From assembly GCA_030248215.1 (NCBI GenBank), contig JASANG010002386.1:1-64000 (forward strand): a DNA stretch of 64,000 bases, given 5' to 3'. This document shows positions 47,080 to 60,200 of this stretch, piece by piece. Source of the DNA: Enoplolaimus lenunculus. Taxonomy: Eukaryota; Nematoda; Enoplea; Enoplida; Thoracostomopsidae. How positions within the stretch are numbered: the stretch's first letter is position 1; the number at the start of each line of letters is the position of its first letter. A program made the position numbers and the translations under genes. Under the pieces are notes generated by a model, which was given only the letters and a program-made list of their open reading frames with translations, was not told the origin of the DNA and did not search any database.

Positions 47080-50000
47080 ATGGCTAGAAGTAGTCAGACA
47101 GGTTCTAGTTCTGACAAGTCATCAGAAATAACGCCAGAACAGGAAAACTTTTTATACGAGCTGGAAACTTCAGATGCCGGAAGCATTGGATTAGTGCTAA
47201 GGTACGTGTCGTGTGTATATAAGTGTTCTTTTTTATTTGATTTTGGTTGTTCATTGAAAGTCTGATTTTCCTTCAGTTTAAAACGTACCATGTTCATTCA
47301 CCACCTCATAGTAACTTGAAAGACGTACGTAACTGAGTACCACATGGTGAAAATTTATTCGCGAAACCGAACGCGTGAACATTTAACAGAACAAAGTTTG
47401 CCACTTTGCTTTAACCAAAATATAGTTGCTTCGAGTTTCAAACGAGTTTTTCTTAAGCAAGACGTGCAAATTTATATGCATTGCGACAAACGTGATGAGA
47501 TATCGGACATAAAAATGCTGTTTTTACCAAAATGCCATGTTTTCCTCTCATATTTTCTAGAAATGGCTAAAAACTAAATGATAATTTGACTTGTTTGAAG
47601 CTATAGCTGAAACGAGATGCAATTTCGGTATTTGTTTGTATATATAGATAATACGTACGTAACTGTTCCCCATATTATTTATATACTGTTTCAGGGCAAT
47701 CTACGATGGCGGTGACGGAAGTTCGCAAAAGTTTATTCGCGCGTTGGAACGCAAAATACGGCATTATGATAAAGACATTGAGCGGCTGTGTAATTTTCAT
47801 TATCAAGGATTTATTACTGCAATTCGAGAATTGTTAACCGTTCGCGATGAGTGTGAACGTCTGAAAGTATGTGTGTCTTGCGCCTGTATAGAATGCTACC
47901 ACAACCCACGATTTTGTTGATTAATATTGATTGCAAGTCACAGCTGCAGCCGTTTGACATGCTGGATGGCAAGCCGAATCTGATGTATTTAGGCGGTAGA
48001 AACACATGAATTTTGCAACATGTAGTGAAGGACGGCAATTGACACCTACAGACCGAACCCAGATGACGGTAAAATTTTTAAAAATTATAACGCTACTATA
48101 ATCGTGTAATTTCAGAAACGAATCTGCGATACTGACAGCGATTTGCAAGACTGCAGCCAGTCAATGCTGAAAAAAGCAGAAGAAATTGTGAAATATCGTA
48201 AAATGCAAAAGAATATTGCGTCTGCTATTGATAGCATTTCATTGTGTTTACCTAGTGAGTGTTTATGTTGATGCAGGAATAATTGTCAGATTACAATTTT
48301 GAAGGAACAGTAGCTGAAATCAATTTTGAGATTAGATGAAGCTTTCGTATTTAGCAAGTTTCCACTGAAGAGACTGCGACTACTGGCATGATTTGTGAAA
48401 AATTTAATGTTCGAACGCTGTATTAGCTTGATATTTTTGTGACTTTCAGTGCTGGAGAAATACAGCAAGTTGCAGGAACAGATGGCTCAGATGAGGTAAG
48501 TTACGACGACTAAGTGCAAGTATCTATTTACAGAATGCAACAGACATGTATTGTTAACTGGAAATTGTCGGTTTTTATGAACTAAAATAAATTGTCCGTT
48601 GTGGAATCTGCAAATCTTGAATGACGGATGATTAATAACATGAGTGTAGCTTGTACAATCAGCTTTGTAGTATGTGATATAGGAGGCTTAGATTAGTGAA
48701 CTACTACAGCTGTAATTAAATTACAAATTAGCAAATGTTGTTGTTTATTTGAGAATACATATAGTTCAGTCGTAGTAAACCACATTACCTTCCACGATGT
48801 TAGGCCTGCGTATGTCTCAGATCGCAATTTTGTACACTTTTGCGTCATACATACACCAAAACCACAGTTGAATTGAAAGGTGCTTAAATGCTGACAATTC
48901 TTGATTTAGTAAACTTATGAATAGAGATGAGCGGTCTCGATTTTTGGTCCCGGTCGATTCAGCTGGTTCCGGGCTCGTCGTCTGTGTTATTCTGTGATTC
49001 TCAGTAAGGTATCAAACCGATGCCAGTACGAAGCTTGTAACGGTTGTTTTATATTATTTTGTTAGGTATTATCCGGCATTGAAAACACTAGAACAACTTG
49101 AGCACACATATTTCACTCGATTGGGTGATTATCGGTTTGTTCAACAACTGAAAACAGGTGTTAATGAAGTGCGGGAACAAATCAAAAAGGCTTCAGATAA
49201 GGAATTTACGGATTTTCTTGAAAATATTCATTCAGTCACGGGACGTGTTGGCGAGATTACGCTTAGACATGTAAGTTTGCAACGAGACTGGGTATGTAAT
49301 GTGAACAGGGTGCAAACGAAAATCCGATCTTGATTAGAATTCCGATTCAAATTTATGATTGCGGTTGCAGGAGTAATTCAGGTTCGGTTGGAACCCAAGC
49401 AGTAAAGTGTTGTTATCACGTTATTATAATGATGGGCTTGTAATCCGTAGGTGGTGTATTTGTGCCCTAGAACTACTACCGCGCTCTTTTTCAAATTGGA
49501 CTATTAATGGCGCCATACTTGTCGTGCGACGCCGTCCGTTACCGTGTGGCATATTAGAACGCGAATTGTCTACCACTGGATGGTAGTTCGCTATCGTTGC
49601 CATCTGGTGACACATCGTCACGGATAGTGCCGGTATCAACAAGCATAGCAAGAACGAAATGTGCTGTAAAGAATTTATGCTAATTTAAGGCTTCGTGTTA
49701 AGTTTCTTTAAAGAGAACATAAGATTTGAGTAGTTCGACCATATCTAGCGACGGAATAAACGAGTAACCTATGCGCAAGATTTAGAAGATTTCAGCTGGT
49801 TTGTTCAAAAATTTGAAATATAGCAAAATTTCAGATGCTTTGTTGCGCAATGATTTTTTCGCGGTAGGCCAACCTTTAATATGTTTTTCAACTCGGTATA
49901 ATTCAAGTTTTCAGGTAAAAATTCAGCTATCTTCAAAACATTTCTAGGATGGATGGCAATCCAGCCTCCCGCATCTTGCGATCTCACCAGTATGACGGCT

Positions 50001-53000
50001 AGCAGTAACGTAAATTTTCCTCCCACCATAAAACTCATAAATATTTACTAGTATAACAATTCAGGTCGCAGAAAGACACGCGATACAATCGTCATTAATA
50101 ACAGGAAAACGTAAGCCGCGCTACAACTTGCCTTCGTCACTTATGAATGGAGCAACTGCATCCACTCCGGTTAAGGATCGGTCTCAGTTAAGCGGCGGAG
50201 GAGGCAATATTTCTACCGCTGAAGAGGATGTAAGTCACTGTCACTGTATAGAGGGCGATTTCACTTCGTCATACCGAAAATGCATAATGCTGAACTTTCA
50301 GCAATATTTTGAGAAATGACTGAATCACATAGTTTTCGAGAGCGGGGCATAGCTTTCGAGAGTGGAGTGTAGTCGCTGATGCTAAATCGTTTGTGATAAA
50401 GTACAGGTAACCGCGGTTGTAGATTTGTTGGATGTGAATGGTGTGTTGGGAGGAACTTGTATCGAAAGCCTGGTTTACTTTAGTGAGTTAATAAATTGTT
50501 AGTGTAGATGAATGTTTGTTATTTGTGACACTATTTTATAGGAATTTATCGCTCAAGATATCATTGACTTTCAACCGGTTTATCGTTGTTGCCATATTAC
50601 TTCAGTGCTGGTAAGTAAACTAAGTTAATGTAGTTTTGTCTCTCAAAACAGTAATAGAAGCTCGTGTAACAGTGTTGGTTACATATAGCGCAAATTTGTG
50701 CATTTTGACACAAACCGCGTCTAAATGCGTAGATAATAGCCAGTTTGTCTAAATTTAAGTAATTTTTAGCCAATCAAAATTTTTTGGATTCATATCTAAA
50801 AATGCTGGCATAAAGTGGTATTGGTAGCAACCGTTTTTAAGCCTATAATACTATATTTTAAAATAGGAGTACTGTTCAGATATATGTTTTGATGTTGGAT
50901 ATGGTTCGTTGCTATTGTAAGTTTTTCATTTCAGGGTCAAAAAGAAAAATTTGAATCCGATTATCGCAAGCAACGTAGAGAACAAGCGAATATGGTGCTA
51001 AAGTCGCCTGAGAAAATGGTAAGTGATTTTTGATTGTCGATGGAAATATGTCATTGTTTAACTAGTGATACGATATTTTCAGATGCATACGTATAGCGCT
51101 TATCACCAAACAGAGGTAGGGTAATTTTAATGCAAAAAATGAGCTTTGTTTCTAAGCCTGTCGTTTGTTAATTCGAAAGTTATAAGAGCTACCACCAACT
51201 GGTAATAGGCACTACACAGCTTTGGGATTACTGGCACTGGTTACGTACTGCTAACTGCACTTAGTGTTTGCAGCTGTTTTAGTCGTTAAACTATGCTTTG
51301 AATGTCTCTGACATAATTTTAGACGTGTTATTTAATACGGAATTAGTAATTTTGTGTAGATGTTCTGGTGAGCATTTTTATTCAGAGATGTTTTGATGCA
51401 AATTTCACGTTTCATTGGATTTAGAATTTTGAAATTTTTCGTTTGATTTCAAAGGATTCACCACAAGTTTTTATATAAAATACCTAACTTGGTTTAGTAA
51501 TATCAGCAGTAAATCATACTTATACACAAGAGTATACACCTTAATTTTCATGCTTATTAAAGTTATAAGCGGAGTAACCTTGTAACTTGAATATTTTTCA
51601 TTTAAAATCGAAATAATTGGTGAATTTGACTCCACCTGAAATGAGAATGTGGGTCGCGGAAAACGCACTGCGCGCTGGATGCATTCTTTTGCATACAGAA
51701 TTTTATCAAGTTGAATATGCCTCCTTAAATATACATTATTCACTTTTGGTCCTACGTATTTAAATTACTTAAAATGCACGAGTTTTTCGTTTGTCGGGCC
51801 ACGTAATTGTGTTATTATTCAGAAACAAGCATTGGACGGCTTTGTCAAATATTTTCATGAAGTTGTCGGGTGAGTTATACTTTGTTTTGGCGTAAATTTT
51901 AAACGATAATTTTAAAAATTTATTATTTCGTCAATAATGATCAGTGTTAGAATTACCCGTAGTCTCAATTGTGTATGTATGTAGCACCTGTCAAAAATTT
52001 GCAATTCCTTCTCAAACAATCGACTTGTCTCAGCTGGGGTCTGATCCTGAACAGTAGTATGGTATGTTTACTGAAAGACGTGGCAAAATAATGTTTTGAA
52101 CATGTTTATAACGTGACAAAACATATTGCCAATTGGTTATATGCGCTACACACATTTGAGAACACAGTCCCAAAAGGCATATTGAAATTATTTCATCTGT
52201 GCGTTGTTTGCGGTTTTAGACAAGAGCTTCGAGTATTTTGATTAGCTTTTTTGTACAATGGAACAGCGTTGTGCCGTTCAGTGTTAGTGGTGGAATAGAG
52301 ACGTTTCGGTTTCTTTTAAAAAAACCATTGAAATTCAAAGAATCCACCAAATCACAGCGACTGGTGTTTGCCTTATGTAGCGCATTGTAATATTTCTGAG
52401 TTTTAGAAATGTTTCATTTTTGTTGTTATTTGTTAATGTGGATTTTTTAATTTTGGTTTTAGTTTGTAAGTTTATGAATATTTGAATTTTGTTATTTATT
52501 TGTTATTGTTTTTAGTTTCTTTGTGATCGAAGATACTGTGATGAAAACTGCACCTGGACTGGTGACCCGTTCGTATCGCGATGAATTGTGGGATTTAGCA
52601 CTGCAACAGTTGTCAAAAACGCTCAATACTCACTTTGTAAGTACTTCACTAGTGGATGCTACAACTGTAATTTTTTTGTTCTTGTTAAGGTTTCCATTCT
52701 GAACTTATAATGTCTATGAATTATAGCATTTCTGACCGACTCAAAATCCACTAAAATATATGCAGGATTTGTATTTTTGTGTGCAAAATTGTAATATAAT
52801 GTGCTAAAATTACCTTAGTACGTCGTGTTTCTTCCAAAAGTTGCTTAAATTTAGTTACTTCTATTTTGCTTCACTTTTGCCAATAACGTCTTCGTCGGCT
52901 GCGGGAATCATACCTTCTCAGGCGGGTGGAAGGCATTGAACGGTGAATATGTTTATTAGTGACTGTGAGTGAGTCTAGATTTCTACACAATATATACACT

Positions 53001-55772
53001 TTTAATAGTTTCGAACTTTTTCCGTGAAATTATCGTAGTCGGATACACAGGGTGTTTTGATAATTTTGTTACAAAAAGTCCTCCAAATCAATGTGACGAG
53101 ATATTTATATTAGTGTAAATCACTCTGAACGACGCCTACTTTGAGCCAGGGACATCCTCTCGGTCGAATCTAGAAACAGCATAAATTGTTTCTCATTGGT
53201 CTGTTTAACGCATTTTTAGAAGTTCTGTATTGCTTGTTTTATTTATAGGGCAATTGCACGGATGCAGATTTGATGCTGAAAATCAAGGAATTGATACTTA
53301 TATTTGCTCTTTCTATGAAAGTAAAGCTCTATTCAAACGCACAAGTTTTTGTAGCAGAAAATTGCGCGTGGAATTTGTATGAGCAAGTTCGATCACAAAA
53401 CAGCTTTGAAGTCCTTGCTGCTGCAAATTAGTTACTTGTAACTGCAAGTTTTTGGAAAATTCAGTTTGGAGAACTTGCAGCTGCCAGTTATTTATGATGA
53501 ATATACACCAGAAAACAATTCATATATATGAATAGCCTTGCAAGTATGCAAGTAACTAGTGCAAGTTGAAGGTGAGAGTTGTCGCGGCAAAAACTTGTAT
53601 GTGTGAAAAGGGAGACGAATTCGAACGAATTTTGTGTCTTTGCTTTTTGTGTCAGGCACAAGCTGTAGGCGGACATACAGCAATAACTTTTCATTTGGAT
53701 TATTGGTGCAACGTCAAAGTGCCCTGTGGTTAATGCTATCACAGTTTGCATAATATTGAATGATAATTATTATTTTAATTTGAATTTTTGTTGATTTTGT
53801 GATGCAATAATTATAACTTTTAGTGATTTCTAATTGGCGTCAGTCTTAAAATAGAATAACTGTGATCATAATTTACGTACCGAAGTATTTGAAATCTGAG
53901 TTGAACTGAAAATGTCTAAAAGCGGAATTGCTTCGAAATATTTAACGTAGAAAAATTAGTCGTCAAAATGGGCATATTTTTGCTGTGTATTGCTTTAGTT
54001 CGGTAGCGTCGTGGCAGCACTGGCAGCGTAGTTGCCATATTATTTGCAACTGACACCAACATATTTCTAGCAAATGTCTCTACGCATCTTAAAATGTTCT
54101 TGTAGAACAACACATAAACAAAATTATATAATCTGCTGTATAGAGTGTGAATATGTATATAAAATCAGCTGGAACGACGCCCAAAATCCGTATGTGGTGG
54201 GGTTCCAGCTTTAATTGTATAGATTGGCATTTATTTGTTTTGTTGTTTCAGGAATACGGATTCCAAGTGCACGCATTCTACAATTTACTACAGAATTTTC
54301 GGTAATTTTCTTTTGTTTATATTTATTTTCTGCATGAGCGTAGCAAGCATTTCGGAAATGGGTTTACGTTCTATAAAAATTTCGAAAGAGGGATGTTATA
54401 TTGCAAACTGAAACTGTATCTAAAAATCCTGTTTAAAATGAAAAAAGAGGGTTGACACCTGAAACCCCTTTCGGCTAGTAATGTAGTATTAACGGTGATC
54501 TTTTTCTATCCGTAGTGTTTCAGCGATCAATACAATGAAATTTTGATGTCAGAGTGCTGTTCACAGTTTGAAAATATTCTCAGAAGCGACAATTACACTC
54601 CGATTACTGTGACAAATGAACAAGAATATCAAGCAGTTATTGATCGATTCCCGATTTATAACCGAAGCTTACAAGAAGTAAACAAAGAGCTTTTGCTTAA
54701 TGTATAATTTTAATTTGACGGCGGTATGTTTAGCTTTAAGCTTAAAATAGAAATTTTTTCGTTTTTACCCAAAGGAGTAGTATACTCAGCTAGCTATGTG
54801 TAGCACCTGTTGCCGATTAGCAATTTGGTTTTCAAATCTAAACTTTTTACAAAGTAGCTGGGTTAACGTTATTCAAATTTCGGCATTGGTTGTGTAATAT
54901 GCAAGTATGCAGTTATTGAACGAAGCGCACTACGAGCGAAGCTCGGGGTGTTCGAAAACCGTTTATCCTGGAGTGTTAACCTCGCATTGGAGTTAATTAT
55001 TGTTTACAAACGTCCAAAACCAATAAATGAATAGTTAACTAATAACTAATTTGCATATTAGCTTAATTGCATGATCCTGAATTAGGACTTTTTAAATGAT
55101 TTTACAGATTAGTAGTACGGTTGAAAGCAATGAAATTTCAGTACTAAATGGTGTTTGGCTGCGAGGAATCTGAATAAATATTTTACAAAAACCTTCAAAA
55201 CCTATATGAATGGTTAGATAATATCTAATTTCCGTATTAGCTTAATTTGATAAGCCTAAATATGGATTTTTTAAATTATTTCACTTATTATTAGTGTTAT
55301 ATACTTTAGGGCTTTGGATGCAAGGAATCTTAAATTAAGAACCTCCACTGATAAATGAACAGTTAGCTATAATAACTAATATGCATAATATATTAGCTTA
55401 ATTGTTTAAGTATATTCGAGCTTCGTTCAGTGCATGTAGTGTTACTACGACGGGTTATACCTCGGTTTATCGCATGGGCGTGGCCAGAGTTTTTGAATTG
55501 GAAACAATTACACGAATTTCAAACGTATACTTATAATAAAAAATATACTATTTCAAAGACAGTCGCATGTTACAGCCCCCTTTTCTATTTCTGGCTTTGA
55601 CCCTAGTACCTGAGATTAAAATATGTATAGGTTATTTGTATCATTTTGTGGCGTGTTTTCAGGGACCATTTCCAAAACAATTTCCATTCTCAGAATTTGT
55701 GCCAAACATTTACGAGCAGGTCAAAAGCTACATCAAAGGTTGCTTCAAGTTTACCGATAAGCTTGGATTAAC
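47080..55772 (+). CDS. EXOC6: Exocyst complex subunit Sec15/EXOC6, exons 1-14 (3' part not found)
   Basis: Subunit of the octameric exocyst that tethers secretory vesicles at the plasma membrane; Sec15 is the Rab11/Sec4-binding subunit. Exons: 47080-47201, 47695-47866, 48116-48254, 48450-48495, 49066-49270, 50065-50229, 50542-50610, 50935-51018, 51823-51869, 52516-52636, 53249-53320, 54252-54301, 54524-54677 and 55663-55772. All 13 junctions keep frame, about 519 codons. Clear matches to animal EXOC6 include CNFHYQGF, the SLCLP...LEKYSKL region, YYPALKTLEQLEHTY, TDFLENIHS, APGLVTRSYRDELWDLAL, DLMLKIKELILIFA, RSDNYTPITV and FPKQFPFSEFVPNIY. The last exon ends in phase 2 with a good donor (AAC|gtaagt), but the C-terminal Sec15 domain (about 280 residues in relatives) is not visible on the plus strand up to 64000. 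Confidence 0.95.
51085..51240. mobile_element. TATTCTCAAATG-family MITE, worn copy in a Sec15 intron
   Basis: gtatagcgcttatcaccaaa at the left and actggtaataggcactacac at the right, inverted. Confidence 0.55.
53325..53625. mobile_element. Palindromic element with gcaagtttttg arms
   Basis: Left arm attcaaacgcacaagttttt, right arm gcaaaaacttgtatgtgtga, inverted, with further gcaagtt words inside. Single arms occur at 13965-14010, 18840-18905, 24568-24600 and 30335-30400. In a Sec15 intron. Confidence 0.6.
54163..54230. repeat. Short hairpin repeat, ccaaaatacgtatgtgg family
   Basis: agctggaacgacgcccaaaa, then tacgtatgtgg-like sequence and ttccagctttaat form a hairpin with gctggaa/ttccagc arms. 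Further copies: 60600-60655, 60750-60800 and 62318-62385. Confidence 0.75.
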
Positions 55773-57209
55773 GTAAGTAACACATTGCTTAAAATGTTAT
55801 TTTCTGTTATTTATTCTGATGTTAATACATAATTTATGTTTGTATGTATATATATGTGTATGTGTTCGTTTTGTATTGTTCTGAAAAATGTGTGACATAA
55901 TGTGAAAAATAATTTACTTCAGAATAACTTTAAAAGATTGTTTACCAAATTATACCCACACCCATTGAACTGGGGGGTACGGTGATAAAAACGCAACTGC
56001 ATTTTGTTCCGTGCGGTTTTAAGCAAGGTGAATGCTCGAACCTAGGAGTTATTATGGACTTTTGCTGATTCTAATTCACTTTGCCTAAAATCACGAGTTT
56101 TATGTATTCTCAGCTGTATGTAGAACCTATCACCACTTAGTAATTAGGTGTTCAAATTAGCTAATTAATGTGTGCAACATCTATGACCAGTTGGCGATAG
56201 GTCTTGTAACTTTCGAATCAATGAACGCTGAGGATTAAAATTCAGGAAAGTTTCCGCATTTGATTTGTTCTACTTGTGTACCAATTTTTAGTTTCGCAAC
56301 TGCAATACTTAGCCAGTTGTTTGAAAACCTGTTACTAACTGATGATAGTTGCTGTAGACATTTGACAATACAGACTAAGGACAGAAAACGAGCTTAATTT
56401 CTAATATTGACGTACCGTGGTTGTTGTATTTTACAATACCTGTCGCCAACTTGTAATAGATGCGACATACATTTGAGAATACATGCAACGATTGCCATCG
56501 GTGGTGACACAGAACAACCAATGACTGTGTGTTTTAGGGGTAGATATTTTGTATGAATGGGGGGTGTTTGGCTGACGATATGACGTATGGTCTGAGGGCA
56601 AGAAAAAGCTCAAATAATTCTATGCCACTACGAAAAGGTCATTTTTTTAAAAAAAATTAACACATTATTTACGTAAAGTTTATATTGCAAAGAGTTTTTG
56701 TGTCGCTGAAGCATTGCATAATGGAAAATTTAACATTCTAATGATCGTTTTGTATTCTAAAGATATAGCCTGGCGACAGATAACCCAAACCAAACGGATT
56801 TTCAAAAACTATATTATCCGTAGAATGTTAAGGTGTATAAGTATTTTGGCCCTTAGCCACGCAAAATCATAGCGTATTGACGTCTAGCGAAATCACAAAA
56901 CAGGTTGGTATATTTATGTACTGGATAAACTGCTAATCAGGGCAATTTCTAATTGGTCTAAGGTAATTTTCTGTATAGTTTTGCATACAGTCCCCTGAAA
57001 CTTCGGGGGGGCGGAGTCAGAAATTCTGCATCCTCCTGCCGACGCAGGTGGAATAAATTTTCAATGTGCGGGGTAGAGTTTTTCCTTGCGGGGAAATGTA
57101 AAAATGTGCCCACGCTATGAAGAGTGTTCATTTTTCTCGCCTGTCCTCAAAATTACTACTATGGCTATTCGAACAGGAAGCCAAACAAACAGTTCAAATT
57201 CATTATGGT
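55773..57209. other. Space between the last Sec15 exon and the Patched-related gene
   Basis: No exon on either strand. It contains a TATTCTCAAATG-family element (56103-56376) and one more arm (56440-56490), plus GGGG-rich words near 57005. Confidence 0.5.
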
Positions 57210-60200
57210 TCACAAACTGTCGCGTTGTATATTGAGCAGATCTTGAATGTCTGTATAGTCATCGCTGTCTGAAATCAAATCTGACGTTGGATTTGAATTC
57301 AACTCAAAAAGGTTTTCACGCGAACCAAAGTCCAAAACAACTACTTTGTTGTTATTATCATTGTTGTTGTTCTTGTTGTTTCCGTTGTTATTTTCGTTGT
57401 TATTTCCGTTGTCGTCATCGTTGTTGTTATTTTTGTCGTCGTCGTTGTTGTTGTTGTTGTTCTTGTTCTTGTTCTTCTTGCTGGCGTTGGATGAATATTT
57501 TGCCAAATCATAGCCTGGTGCAAATTGTTGTTGTTCAGACTCAAATTTAAGAACAGCAGCAGGCGCGTTGTTCAAATTTGAATCGTCAAATTTAGTGTTT
57601 GTTTCATGGGTTCGCGAGTCTGCGCCGTCGGAGCTGGTAGCAGTTGAGACCCGTCCTCGTTGTGAGGGCCAAGGTCTATAGCAAGGGCTCAACTTGTATT
57701 CAAACGGATTGATATAGATTGAAATATTCAACGGAGTAAGCGAAGTGTCACGAGCGATTGCTTGCTCAATTGAACTGTAGATTTGTACCCAGTCCGCGAG
57801 CAGGATTGGATGTTGTTCGGCTGATGAGTGAATCGTCTTTTGACGGGATTGTATTGGTTGAGGGGTGGGGTTTTGATGAGTTTGGCTTGAGTTGGGGGTC
57901 CGGGGACGTGCTTCTATTGCAGCTCGGAAACGTAATGCTAAGATGGATTCTGAAACAAGGAAGAAAATATATAAGACAGTTGTGCAATAAAACTAGTTTT
58001 TGGTAACAGTGATTTTGTACTGTCCTGTTTCGGTTAGAAAATCAGGCCTTATGTTTACTTTTCAGTTTTGGTTACGGTATTGTTTAATTCCAATTGCACT
58101 CTGTACAAAACCCACATTTACGCTTAGGCGTAGAAAACGGCGTACTCTGTTCGTAAGGCTAAGCCTGTATCCGGGTGCAACCAGAATTTCGGTTCCAGTT
58201 CCCGCATTTTTTCACCTTCCGGTTCCGGTAAATTTTTACCGGAATTAAAAATTTCGGTATAAAAATTCGGTCGGTGGAAATTAAGATATTCACCAATAAT
58301 ATTGCAAAAAAGAAAATTAAAATGAGTTTTTCGGTGGCATGTATTTTTCATGTTCCGGTTTTGGTTCCGGTAATCATAATATATAACCGGGAATCAGCCG
58401 TGCAATCGGAAGTCAAACGTACTTGGAAAGGAAATTTTGGGAACCAATACCAGATTTATAGCAAAATCGGATGGTGAAGAGTTCGATTGGATTTACCTGC
58501 TAAATACCAGGGTTTCAACAGGAACTAATGCTTGGCGGAACATGAACTGGAATTGTGAATTTCTTTGCAGGAACCGTAACAGGAACATGAACCGGAATTT
58601 GAAAAAATTTTCACCACCGAATTACTGTTGGACTTTTTAGAAAATTTGCCAAAAATGGCGTAGCAAATTTTCAGCTATTTCATCATTAAGTTTTGCGAAA
58701 ACACATCAGAAGTATTTTATTAACAAAATTGAACTAATTGCAAAAACATTCATTTCGAAATAACAGTTTTTTGAAAGATAACGTTTCCGATATTGAAATG
58801 ATTAGGAATTGTCATTTAAGAGAATTTTAATCATCGAATACTGTTATACTTTTTAGTAACCTAGTACAAAACGTACCTTAAGCTAATTTTTCGTCATTTC
58901 GAACTAGTAATTTGTCAGCTGCAAACTACTGTAATGTTTAATTTATTTGGCTGAACACCTTAATAATTCCGGTTTCTGCGTTGCGTTCAGCGATGTCGGA
59001 ACAGGAATTCCTGTGCAACCCTGGTACACATACGTGTATGTATAGAAATACGCACACTCACACACACATATATATATGTGTGCATGTATATATGTTTGTT
59101 GCTAACCTTGTTTATTGTCCCACAAAATATCACACGAGTGTTGCTTGAATGAGTTCATTGATAACCATTGTTGGATTATTTGACGTAGCTGGCCGTCACG
59201 ATGTATGAATGACGCGTCGATTGGCAACGCGGTCAAATCTTTGAGAAAAGTTGTGAATGAATCGAACCAAAATACAATACTTCCATCCAGGATGTAGTCA
59301 AAGCTTGAAATTGTCGGTACAATGCGTTGTAGAATTGGAATTACTGCAAATATAAATAATATACTGGCAGACGTAGTTGCACATATGTGAAAGTTTGCTA
59401 AAGTACAATGGGATTTTTCAAACGCTTTCATTTCACGTATGCAATCTCAAACTATAAACAGTACTTGAATGTATTCCATAAATAATACAGGTTTTTTACA
59501 TACACTTACGTGTGGCGTTAACAGTATAGATATAGACACGACGATGAACCGACATCCGGTATAAACGTACCGGATATTTGCGGTAATAAACATCAAACAG
59601 CTTTTTACATGTTCAAATACTGGACATTTTGCAGCGACTGTGTATCCGGGTCAGTTAAAAAGCGTTAAGTTCTTGGCAGTGAGTAAAATGAAAAATCGAA
59701 GGAAAAAATTAATTTTAATTCAGTAAACATATACATTTGCACTACTGAAATACTATATATACATACATATATACCAATATTATTCAAATTTAGATGGTAT
59801 ATCCGGTTAATATTGGGTTCCGTCAAGAATTTACTATCCGGTTCCGTAAAAAATTCACTATCCAGTTCCGGTATCCGGTAAAAATAATATGCGGTCGATC
59901 TCTGAATATTTATGTTTTATAAACTTGAAATGCTTTGAAGCTCTCGTTCCGTCGACGCTTTCTAACTATAAATGTACTCGCTGGCGTAGGGTTGTTCTCT
60001 TGATATTCAACTCAAATCCCTTCTTCCATTCAGAAAAATATATAAACGTTTAAGCACGTATAACTTGCGTCGCATCGTTTCAAGTAGGTACCGCCTGAAC
60101 CCCCGCACAACCACCCATCATACCGTTCGGATCGTTGAGCGATGGAATATTTTCAACGGTAAATTCAATCTGAGCCCCAACTGGCCAAAATAGTCGAGAC

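Noticed and set aside
57287-57550. Plus-strand Cys/Arg-rich frame
   Set aside because: Mirror of the Asn/Asp-rich coding tail of the Patched-related gene; composition follows from the triplet repeat.
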